Assembly (NCBI RefSeq): GCF_040610475.1
Contig: NZ_JBEXMJ010000009.1
Location: 248,001 to 312,000 of the forward strand
Direction of reading: 5' to 3'
Origin: Actinopolymorpha sp. NPDC004070
Lineage (GTDB): Bacteria > Actinomycetota > Actinomycetes > Propionibacteriales > Actinopolymorphaceae
Length of the DNA stretch: 64,000 nucleotides
Under the pieces are notes generated by a model. The model had not been told where the DNA came from, searched no databases, and saw only the letters and a program-made list of their open reading frames with translations. This document shows positions 34,490 through 43,301 of this stretch, in pieces (position 1 is the first letter of the stretch; the number at the start of each line of letters is the position of its first letter). A program made the translations under genes and the position numbers.

Positions 34490-35719
34490 CTAGGCCCGTT
34501 CGGGAGGAAGAGGGACGTTCCAGGTCAGGGCGGCGCCCTCGCCAGGGCTGTGGATGGTGAAGGTGCCGTGGTGGCGTTCGGCGCGGACACGGAGGTTGCG
34601 CAGGCCGCTGCGGCGGGTCGTGTCGCCGATGCCGCGTCCGTTGTCGCAGACACGGACGGTCAGGCCGCTGCCGTTGACGGTGACGTCGACGCTGACCTGG
34701 GTGGCGTGGGCGTGCCGAGCGGTGTTGGACAGTGCTTCGCGGACGACCGCGAGGAGATCGCCGGTGATGGCGTCGTCGACCAGTTCGATCGGGCCGGTGA
34801 AGTGGATCGACGGCGCGTACCCGAGTGACGGGGTGGCGTCGTGAACGACGTTCAACACTCGTTGCCGCGCGCCATCACCGGACTGCTGGTACGGCACCGG
34901 GGAGGGGCGAAGCCCGAAGATCGTCATACGGATCTGGCCGATGACGTCATCGAGCGTGGCCACCGTCTCCAGCAGCCGCTGCCGCAGCCGCGCGCGGGGT
35001 TCGGCGTCTGCGGCAGCGGCCATGCTCTGCAGTCTCATTCCGGTGACGAAGAGTTCCTGGAGGACGTGGTCGTGCATGTCGCGGGCGATCCGGTCGCGCT
35101 CTTCCAGCAGGCGCAGACCTTCGGCCTGGGTGCGGTGTTCTTCCTGCTGCTTGGCCAGCACGGCCTGCGAGGCGAACGAACTGAGCATTGCCACGTCCAG
35201 GTCGTCGAAGTTGGGCCGGCCCCGACGCTTGCCGACGTTGAACGTGCCCAACTGGGCTCCCTCGGGGTCCACGATCGGGACGCTCATGCCCGGACCGAAG
35301 GGAGCCACCCATGAGCGCGCTGGAGGGTAGAGATTGGAGTGTTTGCCCCAGTCGTTCCAGAGCTGCGGCTCGCCGGTGGTCAACGCCAGTCCAGCGATTG
35401 AACCGTTCAGAGGAACCCGCTGACCCAGTAGCGTGTCGGCGCCCTCGCCGTCCACGGCAACGTTCATCAGCCAGTTCGGGTCGCCGGTAGGCAACACGAC
35501 CAGGGCCACGTCCGCATTCGAGGCCACGCGGGCCCTGCTCGCGATGAGGGACCACAACGCATCCGTCCCGGTGCCCGCCAGCATCGCCGAGGTGATCTCC
35601 ACAGTCGCCTGCAGCCACGCCTCACGACGATGGAGCGCTTGTTCGCTAGATGTGGGCATCTTTAATGAACTGTGCAGCAACTTAGTCAACGTATCAACCT
35701 CTGCGGGGGTGATTGTCAC
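34490..35719 (-). CDS. GAF-domain sensor histidine kinase, NarL family (copy 2)
   Basis: This is a paralogue of the kinase at 521 in inverted orientation. From about residue 145 to the C-terminus it differs from copy 1 at only a handful of positions, including an identical H-box RDMHDHVLQELF and ATPase domain. The first 140 residues, the sensor part, carry about thirty substitutions. The GTG at 35719 gives 409 residues; the TTG at 35689, matching the start of copy 1, gives 399 and also has GAGG before it. No response regulator is adjacent. It probably senses a related but different signal and shares regulator partners with copy 1. Confidence 0.87.
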   Translation of the reverse strand: MTITPAEVDTLTKLLHSSLKMPTSSEQALHRREAWLQATVEITSAMLAGTGTDALWSLIASRARVASNADVALVVLPTGDPNWLMNVAVDGEGADTLLGQRVPLNGSIAGLALTTGEPQLWNDWGKHSNLYPPARSWVAPFGPGMSVPIVDPEGAQLGTFNVGKRRGRPNFDDLDVAMLSSFASQAVLAKQQEEHRTQAEGLRLLEERDRIARDMHDHVLQELFVTGMRLQSMAAAADAEPRARLRQRLLETVATLDDVIGQIRMTIFGLRPSPVPYQQSGDGARQRVLNVVHDATPSLGYAPSIHFTGPIELVDDAITGDLLAVVREALSNTARHAHATQVSVDVTVNGSGLTVRVCDNGRGIGDTTRRSGLRNLRVRAERHHGTFTIHSPGEGAALTWNVPLPPERA

Positions 35720-36110
35720 TGGTCACTACTATGCGGCGATTCAGCATTGCTCACCTCTGATGCACCTGGGCAACCCACGGCAATGTTGCGATAGTCGAAC
35801 AAGTAAACCGACCGACTTCTTCCCGGGAGGGAACGGCATTCTCTCAATGAGAGGATCTGCGGCCCAGCACTGTCCAGCGTTCTATTAGGCGCCCATTTGC
35901 GGCGTAGGGACCCTTCGTCGAATCGCGAAGCTTGCAGAGCTGGTAACCGCGTTGGAAGTCTGCAGGTGGTGGCCCCTACATGTGTGCAGCAAGGGTCGGC
36001 TTCCACCTGATGGTCAGGGTGGATACCTATCTGCCTCTAATCCCAGCCAGTAGACATTCGGTCTAGGTCGGGCCATATGGCCTAAATGCCTTACCTGGGA
36101 TCTTCGCGGC
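35720..36110 (-). promoter_or_regulatory. Duplicated upstream region of GAF kinase copy 2
   Basis: The reverse complement matches 129-520 in blocks including AAGATCCCAG, AAGGCATTTAGGCC, CAGATAGGTATC, GACTTCCAACGCGG and the CATCAGAGGTGAGCAATGCT near the gene. Copy 2 also has the palindromic GGCCATATGGCC at about 36071-36082, not seen in copy 1. From here to 36351 no gene is seen; GGGACCGATGAAGGT at 36280-36294 is a weak DevR-type box candidate ahead of nhaA. Confidence 0.55.
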
Positions 36111-36351
36111 CGCGCGGGCACTCAACGCCATCACCGTTGTAGAACAGGCCGAAGGTGTTGGCGATGCCGCGATGATTCGGGGTGGATTCCGCCCCGGATC
36201 GGGTGGTGGACGGCGCGTTGGCGCGGCTGAGCACCAAAGACTGCCGAGGTTGCGCTGGCCGGTGTGACTCGGCGGTCATGGGACCGATGAAGGTGAAACA
36301 CACTTTCGGCGTTGGCATCGGCGTCGGCGCGGTCGACGGATCTGACGGAGA

Positions 36352-38247
36352 ATGCCTGGAGTGACGAGTCCTCAGCCAGACGTCCCGTTGTCAGCGCGCA
36401 CGGTCTGGTCCCGCGCTGTGCCGACGCCGTTGCGCGAGTTCGTCCGAACGGAGACAGGTAGCGCTGTCGTTGTGCTGGTGGCGGCGGTTGCCGCGCTTGT
36501 GTGGGCCAACGCCGACGCGACGTCGTACGACATGGTGTGGCGAAGCCCGATGTCGATCGAGATCGGCGCGTTCGGTCTGACCCAAGACATTAGGGGCTGG
36601 GTCAACACCGGACTGATGACGTTCTTCTTCTTCGTCTTCGGCCTCGAGGCTCGACGCGAGTTCGACATGGGGGAGTTACGCGATCGGCGGCGGCTGGTGC
36701 TCCCGCTGGTTGCCGGATTGTGCGGCATGGCCGTCCCTGTCGGTATCTATCTCGTTCTCAATGCAGGGCATTCCTCAGCGTCCGGTTGGGGCACGGTGAT
36801 GTCGACGGATACTGCGTTGGCGCTCGGCGTGCTCGCCGTCGTAGGTCCTCGCGTGCAGGTGCGAACGCGTGCGTTCCTGCTCACTGTCTTCGTTGTGGAC
36901 GACATCGCCTCGTTCGTGGTCATCGCGGTCGCCTACTCCGAGCGGATTCGGGTGGCCGCCCTGCTGGTCGCACTGGGATTCTTCTGTATGGTCCTGCTTG
37001 TCCGCGCCGCCGGCGTCCACCACGGTGCCGTGTATCTGGTGCTCGGCGTCGGGATGTGGGTCGCGCTGTTCGAGTCCGGTATCGAGCCGGTACTCACCGG
37101 ACTACTGATGGGCATGCTCGCCTACGCCTATCCGGCCAGCCGCAGTGAACTGGAGCGGGCGACCGACCTGGTCCGGCGCTTCCGGGAGCAGCCGACACCG
37201 GAGCTGGCGCGGTTGGCACGGCTGGGGGTGGGGTCGGCCATCTCACCAAACGAGCGGCTGCAGCTGCTGTATCACCCATGGACGAGCTACCTGATCGTTC
37301 CGGTCTTCGCGCTCGCCAACGCCGGAGTCGTCGTCACCGGCGACATCCTCGCCGACGCATTCACCTCTCCGATCACCCTCGGGATTTTGATCGGCTATGT
37401 CGTCGGCAAGCCCGTGGGAATCTTCGCTGCCACCTGGCTGACCACTCGGCTGAGCCGGGGTCGGATCCGTCCGCCGGTCGGGTGGGCGGCAGTGGCCGGC
37501 GGTGGCATGACCGCAGGGATCGGCTTCACGCTGTCTCTGCTGATCGCCACCCTCGCCTTCACCGGCCGCCAGCTCGAGGACGCGAAGATCGGCATCCTCT
37601 GTGCGGCGCTCTGCGCGGCGGTGCTGAGTGGGGTCGTCTTCCGCATCATCGCGTCGCTTCCGCCGCACCTTCGCAGCCGTGCTCTCCTGGGTGAGACCGA
37701 CGCCATGATCGACCTTGGCGTACCGGTCGACCCAGCTCGTGATCACCTGCGCGGCCCCCACGACGCTCCTGTCACCGTCGTCGAGTACGGCGACTTCGAA
37801 TGCCCCTTCTGCGGACGGGCGGAGCCAGTTCTGCGAGAGCTTCTCGCCGAGAGCGGCGACGTCCGCTACGTGTGGCGCCATCTTCCCCTCAACGACGTTC
37901 ACCCGCGGGCCCAGCTTGCCGCGGAGGCGGCCGAGGCTGCCGACATGCAGGGCGCGTTCTGGCAGATGCACGACCTGTTGCTCGATCAGCAGGACGACCT
38001 CAAGCCAAGTGACCTGGTCCACTACGCCGATGCTCTTGGCCTCGACGTCCACCGGTTCCGTGAGGATCTCCGGAGCCATAGGGGCGCGGCCCGGGTCGCC
38101 GAGGACATCGACTCGGCCGACCTCAGCGAGGTATCCGGAACGCCGACGTTCTTCGTCAACGGCCAGCGACACCACGGCGCGTACGACATCGCCGCGCTGT
38201 CGACGGCGGTACGCCTGGCCCGGATACGGGCAGGAATAGCGTCGTAG
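36352..38247 (+). CDS. nhaA: NhaA Na+/H+ antiporter fused to DsbA-like thioredoxin domain
   Basis: This 631-residue protein has an antiporter part of about residues 25-435 with the NhaA fold, including GLMTFFFFVFGLEARREF, STDTALALGVLAVVG, the paired aspartates in VVDDIASFVVIAVAYS, and GMTAGIGFTLSLLIATLAF. The C-terminal domain of about 455-625 is a DsbA/thioredoxin fold with active site Cys484-Pro-Phe-Cys487 (VEYGDFECPFCGRAEP) and the cis-Pro loop SGTPTFFVNG. Such fusions occur in actinomycetes; the thiol domain may tie antiport to redox state. Its location relative to the membrane follows from the C-terminus of NhaA, expected cytoplasmic. Confidence 0.92.
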   Translation: MPGVTSPQPDVPLSARTVWSRAVPTPLREFVRTETGSAVVVLVAAVAALVWANADATSYDMVWRSPMSIEIGAFGLTQDIRGWVNTGLMTFFFFVFGLEARREFDMGELRDRRRLVLPLVAGLCGMAVPVGIYLVLNAGHSSASGWGTVMSTDTALALGVLAVVGPRVQVRTRAFLLTVFVVDDIASFVVIAVAYSERIRVAALLVALGFFCMVLLVRAAGVHHGAVYLVLGVGMWVALFESGIEPVLTGLLMGMLAYAYPASRSELERATDLVRRFREQPTPELARLARLGVGSAISPNERLQLLYHPWTSYLIVPVFALANAGVVVTGDILADAFTSPITLGILIGYVVGKPVGIFAATWLTTRLSRGRIRPPVGWAAVAGGGMTAGIGFTLSLLIATLAFTGRQLEDAKIGILCAALCAAVLSGVVFRIIASLPPHLRSRALLGETDAMIDLGVPVDPARDHLRGPHDAPVTVVEYGDFECPFCGRAEPVLRELLAESGDVRYVWRHLPLNDVHPRAQLAAEAAEAADMQGAFWQMHDLLLDQQDDLKPSDLVHYADALGLDVHRFREDLRSHRGAARVAEDIDSADLSEVSGTPTFFVNGQRHHGAYDIAALSTAVRLARIRAGIAS

Positions 38248-38264
38248 ACGAGCGTGCCGGGAGC

Positions 38265-38430
38265 GTGACCTCGGGGGAGGTAGGTTCCGTGACGTCGGTC
38301 GAAACTGACACTACGAACGGCATCCGCAACATGCAGCTGTCCCACAGGTTCGCGGCGACTTCTGCGGTGTTCGACGAGCCGAATCTGGTGTCGTCGGCTG
38401 GGCTGGTCCCGGTGATGGGTCTGGCGGAAT
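38265..38430 (+). pseudogene. IS1380-type transposase, N-terminal remnant
   Basis: The plus-strand frame contains MQLSHRFAATSAVFDEPNLV followed by SSAGLVPVMGLAESA, which matches the start of IS1380-family transposases. Homology is lost after about 38430. The C-terminal part of a similar transposase lies at 42907-43290 in the same orientation. Confidence 0.6.
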
Positions 38431-38529
38431 CGGCCAGCCAGCCACCGTGCGGGTTACGAGGAACGAATGGCATCGCTGGCCCTTGAGCCGTCGGATGAGC
38501 TCAGCGTTCGGCGTCTTCGGGTCGTCGTG

Positions 38530-38700
38530 CGTGTTTGCTGCTGGCTTTGACTTCCGAGGAATCGCCACCCGCTATGAAAAGCTCGCCGCTCACTACCGCA
38601 CCGCCGTCACCGTCGCCGGCCTCATCCTGTGGATCAACCAAGATCCACAAAACAGGCCTGGCAGACAGTGCCGGCGTGCTCATCCCTGCACTTGATGGCA
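38530..38700 (+). pseudogene. IS5/IS4-type transposase, C-terminal remnant
   Basis: FRGIATRYEKLAAHYRTAVT followed by VAGLILWINQ is the typical C-terminal end of IS5-like transposases (RGIATRY-KLA--Y---V--A---LWL). The front of the gene and the inverted repeats are missing. Confidence 0.6.
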
Positions 38701-38740
38701 AGTTGCTGAGGCTCCAAGAGAAATCGCATTTCTCGTCAAC

Positions 38741-39718
38741 CTAACCCGCGTTGGCGCGGCGGGCCGTGCTGAACCGGCGTTGGTAGGCGGTGGGGCTGAT
38801 CGACAGCTTCCTGGCGAAAACCCGTCGCATGCTCTCGTAACTGGGGAACCCGGCGAGGACCGCGGCCTGCGTCGCGGTATGTCCTTGGTCGAGCAGCGCC
38901 CTGGACATGTCGAATCGGATGTTTTCCACGTAGCGGGCCGGTGTCGTGGCCAGCTCGTCGTGGAAAAGCCGGGTGAGGTGCCGCGTGCTCACGTTGAGGT
39001 GTTTCGCGAGTTCACCGAGCGAGTGGTCCCCGCGGGGGTTCGCCGCCACCAAGTCGGTGATCTTACGGAGAGCCGGCGAGCGGGGCGGCGGTAATTGCAG
39101 CGGGGCCGAGAACTGGGACTGGCCGCCCGCACGCTGCATGTACACCACCAAGGCGCGGGCGACGTCGCGCGCCAGGCGGGGCCCGTGGTCCTCTTCGATG
39201 AGAGCGAGCGCCAGATCGATGCCGGCCGTCACCCCTGCCGACGTGTACGTGGTGCCGTCGCGAACGTAGATCGCGTCGGGCTCGACGCGGCACGTCGGAC
39301 AACGGGCGGCGAGCTCGTGCGCGACCTTCCAGTGTGTGGTCGCGCGCTTGCCGTCGAGGAGGCCGGCGGCGGCGAGAACGAACGCCCCAGTGCAGATCGA
39401 CGCGATCCGGCCGGCCACAGCCGCCGGTACCCGCGCGGCGTCCGCCAGGTCGCCGGGGACACGAGCGCGCGGATAGAGGTCGGACCCGGCCACTAGCAAC
39501 GTGTCGAAAGCCGACTCCGACGAGACGGCGCCGTCGACCGCGAGCTGGACCCCGAGGCTCGACGTGACGCCCGCACCGGTCGGCGACAGCAGCACGGTCC
39601 GGTAGTCGGCGCCGAACCGGTTCGCCTCCTTGAACACCTCCGCGGGACCGGCGACGTCCAGCAACGTCACTCCGTCGTAGACGAGGATCGCGACGCGATG
39701 GGGGGCAGCGTTCACCAC
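38741..39718 (-). CDS. GlxA-family transcriptional regulator (DJ-1/PfpI + AraC)
   Basis: This 325-residue regulator has an N-terminal DJ-1/PfpI-like domain of about residues 1-185 (VAILVYDGVTLLDVAGPAEV, then ASICTGAFVLAAAGLLDGK with the nucleophile-elbow Cys). A C-terminal AraC helix-turn-helix pair follows (LGELAKHLNVSTRHLTRLF; TATQAAVLAGFPSYESMRRV). It likely senses a small molecule and controls the divergent HD-domain gene at 40113. The start at 39718 (GTG) follows GGAGG; longer frames upstream are not conserved in style. Confidence 0.88.
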   Translation of the reverse strand: MVNAAPHRVAILVYDGVTLLDVAGPAEVFKEANRFGADYRTVLLSPTGAGVTSSLGVQLAVDGAVSSESAFDTLLVAGSDLYPRARVPGDLADAARVPAAVAGRIASICTGAFVLAAAGLLDGKRATTHWKVAHELAARCPTCRVEPDAIYVRDGTTYTSAGVTAGIDLALALIEEDHGPRLARDVARALVVYMQRAGGQSQFSAPLQLPPPRSPALRKITDLVAANPRGDHSLGELAKHLNVSTRHLTRLFHDELATTPARYVENIRFDMSRALLDQGHTATQAAVLAGFPSYESMRRVFARKLSISPTAYQRRFSTARRANAG

Positions 39719-40112
39719 TCCGGTCCCTCCAGAGCCGGTGACCGGGCGGACCCCGGCGGCACCGACCGCGGTCGAGCCGGCGACGCAGAAGGCATGAACA
39801 CCGTTCCTTGGTAGCACACCGTCATCCTGGGATGACGGGGGCCCTCGTGGGCGGAGTTGCTCAACCGGCAGCGGGCGCCGAAGCCACCCCCCTCCGGCCG
39901 CCTTGGGGTGGTTCCGCGGTGCCGCGGCGGGGTGCGGGTCGTCACGAGAGTCAGTGCAGCGGTCGTGGTGGAGCACCCGGCTGCGATTTCGCCCCGTCCG
40001 GATTTAAGTGCTTCCTGGCCGGACGAAGGCAGCGCCGCACGCCGCCCCGCCGGCAGCATGGACATCGGACACACGGTCCACAGCCAGCACAGTCCCCAGA
40101 AAGTCAGAGGTC
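39719..40112. promoter_or_regulatory. Divergent region, GlxA-type regulator / HD protein
   Basis: About 390 bases between two divergent starts. Promoters and the regulator's operator should lie here, but I cannot point to a clear repeat. No gene seen. Confidence 0.4.
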
Positions 40113-40751
40113 ATGGCAGAGGTCATCGCGGGGTTGGAGATTCCTGAGACAGCGGCCGTCGCCGAGGCGACCCGGCTCATCCAGGAGACGACCAGCCCCC
40201 TCATCTACCACCACTCCCGGCGGGTCTTCTTCTTCAGCCTGATTCACGCTCACAGGCTCGGTGTGAAACCGGATCCAGAGTTGCTCTACGTGGCGGCAAT
40301 GTTTCACGATACCGGTCTGTTGACTCCCTTTTCCGACGTCGAGCAGCGTTTCGAAGTCGATGGCGCCGATCACGCGCGCAAGTTCCTCCTGGAGCGGGGT
40401 TTCTCGACCGCCGCCGCCGACGCCGTCTGGACGGCGATAGCGCTGCACACCACGCCGGGCATCCCCGACCGGATGGGCCCGGAGATCGCGACCACGTACC
40501 TCGGCGTCTTGACCGAGGTGATGGGCTTCGGCCTGGACGGATTGGACCGCGTCCAGCTGGACGCAATCCTCGCCGTCCACCCACGAGGGGACTTCAAGAA
40601 CCAGTTCCTGCGAGCCTACGTCGAGGGGCTGAAAAACCGCCCCGAAACCACGAACGGCACCGTGAACTCCGACGTGCTCGAGCACTTCATCCCCGGCTTC
40701 CAGCGCACAACGACGGTCGAGCGCATGCTCGGCGCACCTTGGCCGAGCTGA
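40113..40751 (+). CDS. HD-domain metal-dependent hydrolase (cyanamide-hydratase-like)
   Basis: This 212-residue protein has the HD signature: His33/His34 (IYHHSRRVFFF), then His65-Asp66 (AAMFHDTGL), and a later His in WTAIALHTTPGI with the distal Asp region. Spacing and the SPLIYHHSRRVF block resemble the cyanamide hydratase/HD group rather than nucleotide phosphohydrolases. Its substrate may be a nitrile-like or related small molecule. It is divergent from a GlxA-type regulator whose relatives often control amine or nitrile catabolism. Confidence 0.8.
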   Translation: MAEVIAGLEIPETAAVAEATRLIQETTSPLIYHHSRRVFFFSLIHAHRLGVKPDPELLYVAAMFHDTGLLTPFSDVEQRFEVDGADHARKFLLERGFSTAAADAVWTAIALHTTPGIPDRMGPEIATTYLGVLTEVMGFGLDGLDRVQLDAILAVHPRGDFKNQFLRAYVEGLKNRPETTNGTVNSDVLEHFIPGFQRTTTVERMLGAPWPS

Positions 40752-40822
40752 GTGAGAACGGTGTCAGTCATGTCGGCAACGGGCGTCGTCTCGGAGGTCG
40801 TGCCTCGTTCGTCGTGCTCCTC

Positions 40823-40942
40823 GAGTGGATGCACAATGGCGCTCTGGCGATTCGTGCGCAACTTCCCAACGAGGCCTACTACGCAGCTGCGAGTGCCCTG
40901 CGCCTGTGACGCCTGGAGCACCGGAAGTACGTGCTGCCGGCG
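40823..40942 (+). pseudogene. 3' fragment of flavoprotein duplicated from 2720-4060
   Basis: From GAGTGGAT to the stop and beyond, this matches the end of the flavoprotein gene near 3.93-4.10 kb. Shared blocks include ATTCGTGCGCAACTTCC, AACGAGGCCTACTACGCAGC and ACCGGAAGTACGTGCTGCCG past the stop. It lacks about 42 bases, the segment encoding VDILVDDIAQFPTF, and still reads in frame as NEAYYAAASALRL. There is no start. It marks a partial duplication and decay. Confidence 0.8.
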
Positions 40943-41170
40943 TCACCCGCTGCTCTCCGCACCGAGGATGACCGGCCGAAGTAAGCGGTGACTACTGGGG
41001 ACAACGAAGGAGCGGACTCGATGGCCACGCCCTGAGGGCCCTGCCTCGTCTCCCTGATGAGAACCAACGGACAGACGAAGATGCCCTGCACGTGAAGGGG
41101 CTGTGCACTCGGGTTGCCTCCACGCACCCGAAGGACACGGCGAAGACCACACGAAGGAATCAAAGGAACC

Positions 41171-41629
41171 ATGACCAACACCCAGCGCGTCAACATCGGC
41201 AAGCAGCACCCGGCCGCCTACAAGGCCCTTATCGCCATGTCGTCGGGGGTAGAAGAGGCCGCCGCCGAAGCAGGCCTCAACCCGCTCTTGGTCGAACTGC
41301 TGAAGATCCGCACCTCCCAGATCAACGGCTGCGCATTTTGCCTGCGTATGCACACCCGCGACGCCCTCGAGAAGGGCGAAGCCCCCGACCGGATCGCCGT
41401 GCTACCTGGCTGGGAAGAGACCGACTACTTCTCCGAGACCGACCGTGCCGCCCTCCGCCTGACCGAGGCGATCACGCGCGTGGCGGACGGACACGTCAGC
41501 GACGAGGACTTCAACTCCGCCGCGGCCGTACTCACGGCGGACCAGGTGTCGGCAGTCGCCTGGCTGGCAACCGTGATGAACGCCTTCAACCGCGTCGCGA
41601 TCACCAGCCGGTACCCCGTCGGCAGCTGA
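41171..41629 (+). CDS. AhpD-like carboxymuconolactone decarboxylase family protein
   Basis: This 152-residue alkylhydroperoxidase-like protein has the CXXC-X3-H active site Cys54, Cys57, His61 (INGCAFCLRMHTRDA), preceded by the LVELLKIRTSQ helix. The arrangement supports peroxidase activity with a thiol partner. ATG follows AAAGGAACC. It stands alone between degenerate sequences. Confidence 0.88.
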   Translation: MTNTQRVNIGKQHPAAYKALIAMSSGVEEAAAEAGLNPLLVELLKIRTSQINGCAFCLRMHTRDALEKGEAPDRIAVLPGWEETDYFSETDRAALRLTEAITRVADGHVSDEDFNSAAAVLTADQVSAVAWLATVMNAFNRVAITSRYPVGS

Positions 41630-41749
41630 CCTCGCCGGTGACACCGGCGGTGAAGTGATGGTGGAATCAGTCGGACAGCTAGCGCGAGCTGGCGCAGGTC
41701 TGAGCGCGTCCGAGGCCACGATCTGCTGGGGATGTCCAACCTGAGCGCC

Positions 41750-42118
41750 GATTCGAAATCTGTCTGGGCGGGGTCCGGAAGTTCGACACCCAGGCGTTCC
41801 TGAAGGTCCGCCTTCATGGACGTACTCATGGTGCGCTGCGCTGCCTGGACCGATTCGATCACTGCCCGTCCGAGCTCCTCGGCGTCGAGGTCGCGCATAC
41901 CCCGAGCCGTGATCTTCAGCGACGTGACTTCCCCGGTGCCGTGGACCGAAACCTCGACAGCACCGCGTTCGTCAACGCCGTCGTAGGTACCGTTGACCAA
42001 TTCCTCGACGAAGGCGGACATCTCGTGCAACTGCTCGTGGAGGTCCGCCAGCTTGCCGTCAAGCGCTCGGGCGGGACACTCCCGGGCTTCTCGGCCGGAT
42101 CGCTTGGGCGGACGCCTG
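41750..42118 (-). pseudogene. YbaB/EbfC-like nucleoid-associated protein remnant
   Basis: The minus-strand frame contains LDGKLADLHEQLHEMSAFVE, GAVEVSVHGTGEVTSLKI and TARGMRDLDAEELGRAVIES, a recognisable YbaB-type protein of type VII secretion neighbourhoods. There is no convincing start: it runs on from the upstream fragment in a different frame. At the 3' end it runs out of frame into noise opposite the AhpD gene. It is likely decayed. Confidence 0.5.
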
Positions 42119-42340
42119 CTCTCGGTCCAGAGCGCTGAGGAGAGCGGCGGCCTGGTCGTCCGGACCCTTGATGGTGTTGTCCTCCTCGGCCTTCTTGTAC
42201 CAGGCGGCCACCTTGTGAACAGCGGAGCTAACCTCGCCGAGTGAGGTGCTAACCGCGTCGACGGCCTTGTCCATGAAGTGCTGCGCCTGGTCGTAGGTGG
42301 ACTGCGCACCGAGCGCGACGAGCGGCCAGGTCAGGTCCGT
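42119..42340 (-). pseudogene. WXG100/ESX-associated protein remnant
   Basis: The minus-strand frame WPLVALGAQSTYDQAQHFMD continues AVDAVSTSLGEVSSAVHKVA and AAWYKKAEEDNTI, like the C-terminal half of WXG100-type or ESX-associated proteins. A stop lies just upstream of the first residues, so the N-terminus is missing. It directly precedes the YbaB-like fragment, the usual pairing. Confidence 0.45.
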
Positions 42341-42471
42341 AAGTGACTAACGCCCTGTCCTGTGGACAGCTGGCGTCGACGACGAGGCAAGTCCTGGCAC
42401 CATCCAGCGCACGAACTCGCCTACTACAGATGCGGCCGCGTCGACGGTTGCCCGCACGGTCATCCGGACCT

Positions 42472-42816
42472 CTACTCCACGAATCCGCCGCCGGCGACGG
42501 GTCGGACCTCGACCCCTCCGCCTTCCTGGCAGGCCGGGTTGAGCTTGGCGATCGCCAGCGCCGCGTCCAGGTCGGGCGCCTCGAGGATGTAGAAGCCGGC
42601 GACGACCTCCTTCGCGTCCACGAACGGGCCGTCGATGATCGTGTCGCCGCGCACCGAGGTGGCGAGGTCTCGGGGAGTCAGCGCCCAGGCCGCAACCATG
42701 GCGCCGGTCCGCTCCAGTTCCTCGGCGTGCCGGTCGCACGTCTCGGTGTCTTCGGCGGTGTGATTCGGGCGGTGGGCGGAATCGGTCGCGTAGATCAGAA
42801 CCGCGTATTGAGCCAT
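42472..42816 (-). CDS. YCII/DGPF-domain protein
   Basis: This 114-residue protein matches the YCII-related (DGPF) family: MAQYAVLIYATDS start, IIDGPFVDAKEVVAGFYILE with the DGPF motif, and AIAKLNPACQEGG. In actinomycetes these often accompany ECF sigma factors; none is next to this one. The biochemical role is unknown. ATG at 42816 follows GGAAGG. Confidence 0.85.
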   Translation of the reverse strand: MAQYAVLIYATDSAHRPNHTAEDTETCDRHAEELERTGAMVAAWALTPRDLATSVRGDTIIDGPFVDAKEVVAGFYILEAPDLDAALAIAKLNPACQEGGGVEVRPVAGGGFVE

Positions 42817-42906
42817 GACGGGTGCCTTCCTGCTCCTGTGTTCTGGGTCGGTACACCTCTACGTCGAGCGGTCCACCCCAATTCGACAGGACTGTACGAC
42901 GAGATT

Positions 42907-43290
42907 CGGAAGGGATTCCGTTCAACCTGACCCGCGCCGCAGCCACCCTCACCGGTCCCGCGCTGGCCAAGGCGACCACCGCCACCATCCGCGCCAACTG
43001 ATCGCAGTCCCCGCACGCCTGGCAACCTCCGCCCGACGGATCGTCCTGTATCTGCCGGCCGCCTGGCCGTGGGAAAGCGCGTGGACCCGCATGTTCACGA
43101 CCGTCCTCGGCTGCGGGCCACCCACCCCGGCAACGACCTGACCACCCAGCCTCAACGGCGCGATCCGGAACCCCGAACGTGGACACCCTGGCAACCAGGC
43201 CAGGCGAAAGCCCCTGCCCGACCACAACCCCAACTGCCAATCCCACACCGAAACGATCACCTATAAGCCATCGGTGGATTCGGGCTCAGT
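42907..43290 (+). pseudogene. IS1380-type transposase, C-terminal remnant and right end
   Basis: FNLTRAAATLTGPALAKATT is the C-terminal helix of IS1380 transposases. After a frameshift comes ARLATSARRIVLYLPAAWPW. The sequence closes at about 43285 with ATCGGTGGATTCGGGC, resembling the inverted repeat of this family. Front half missing here. Confidence 0.65.
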
Positions 43291-43301
43291 GACCCTCAGT
43301 G

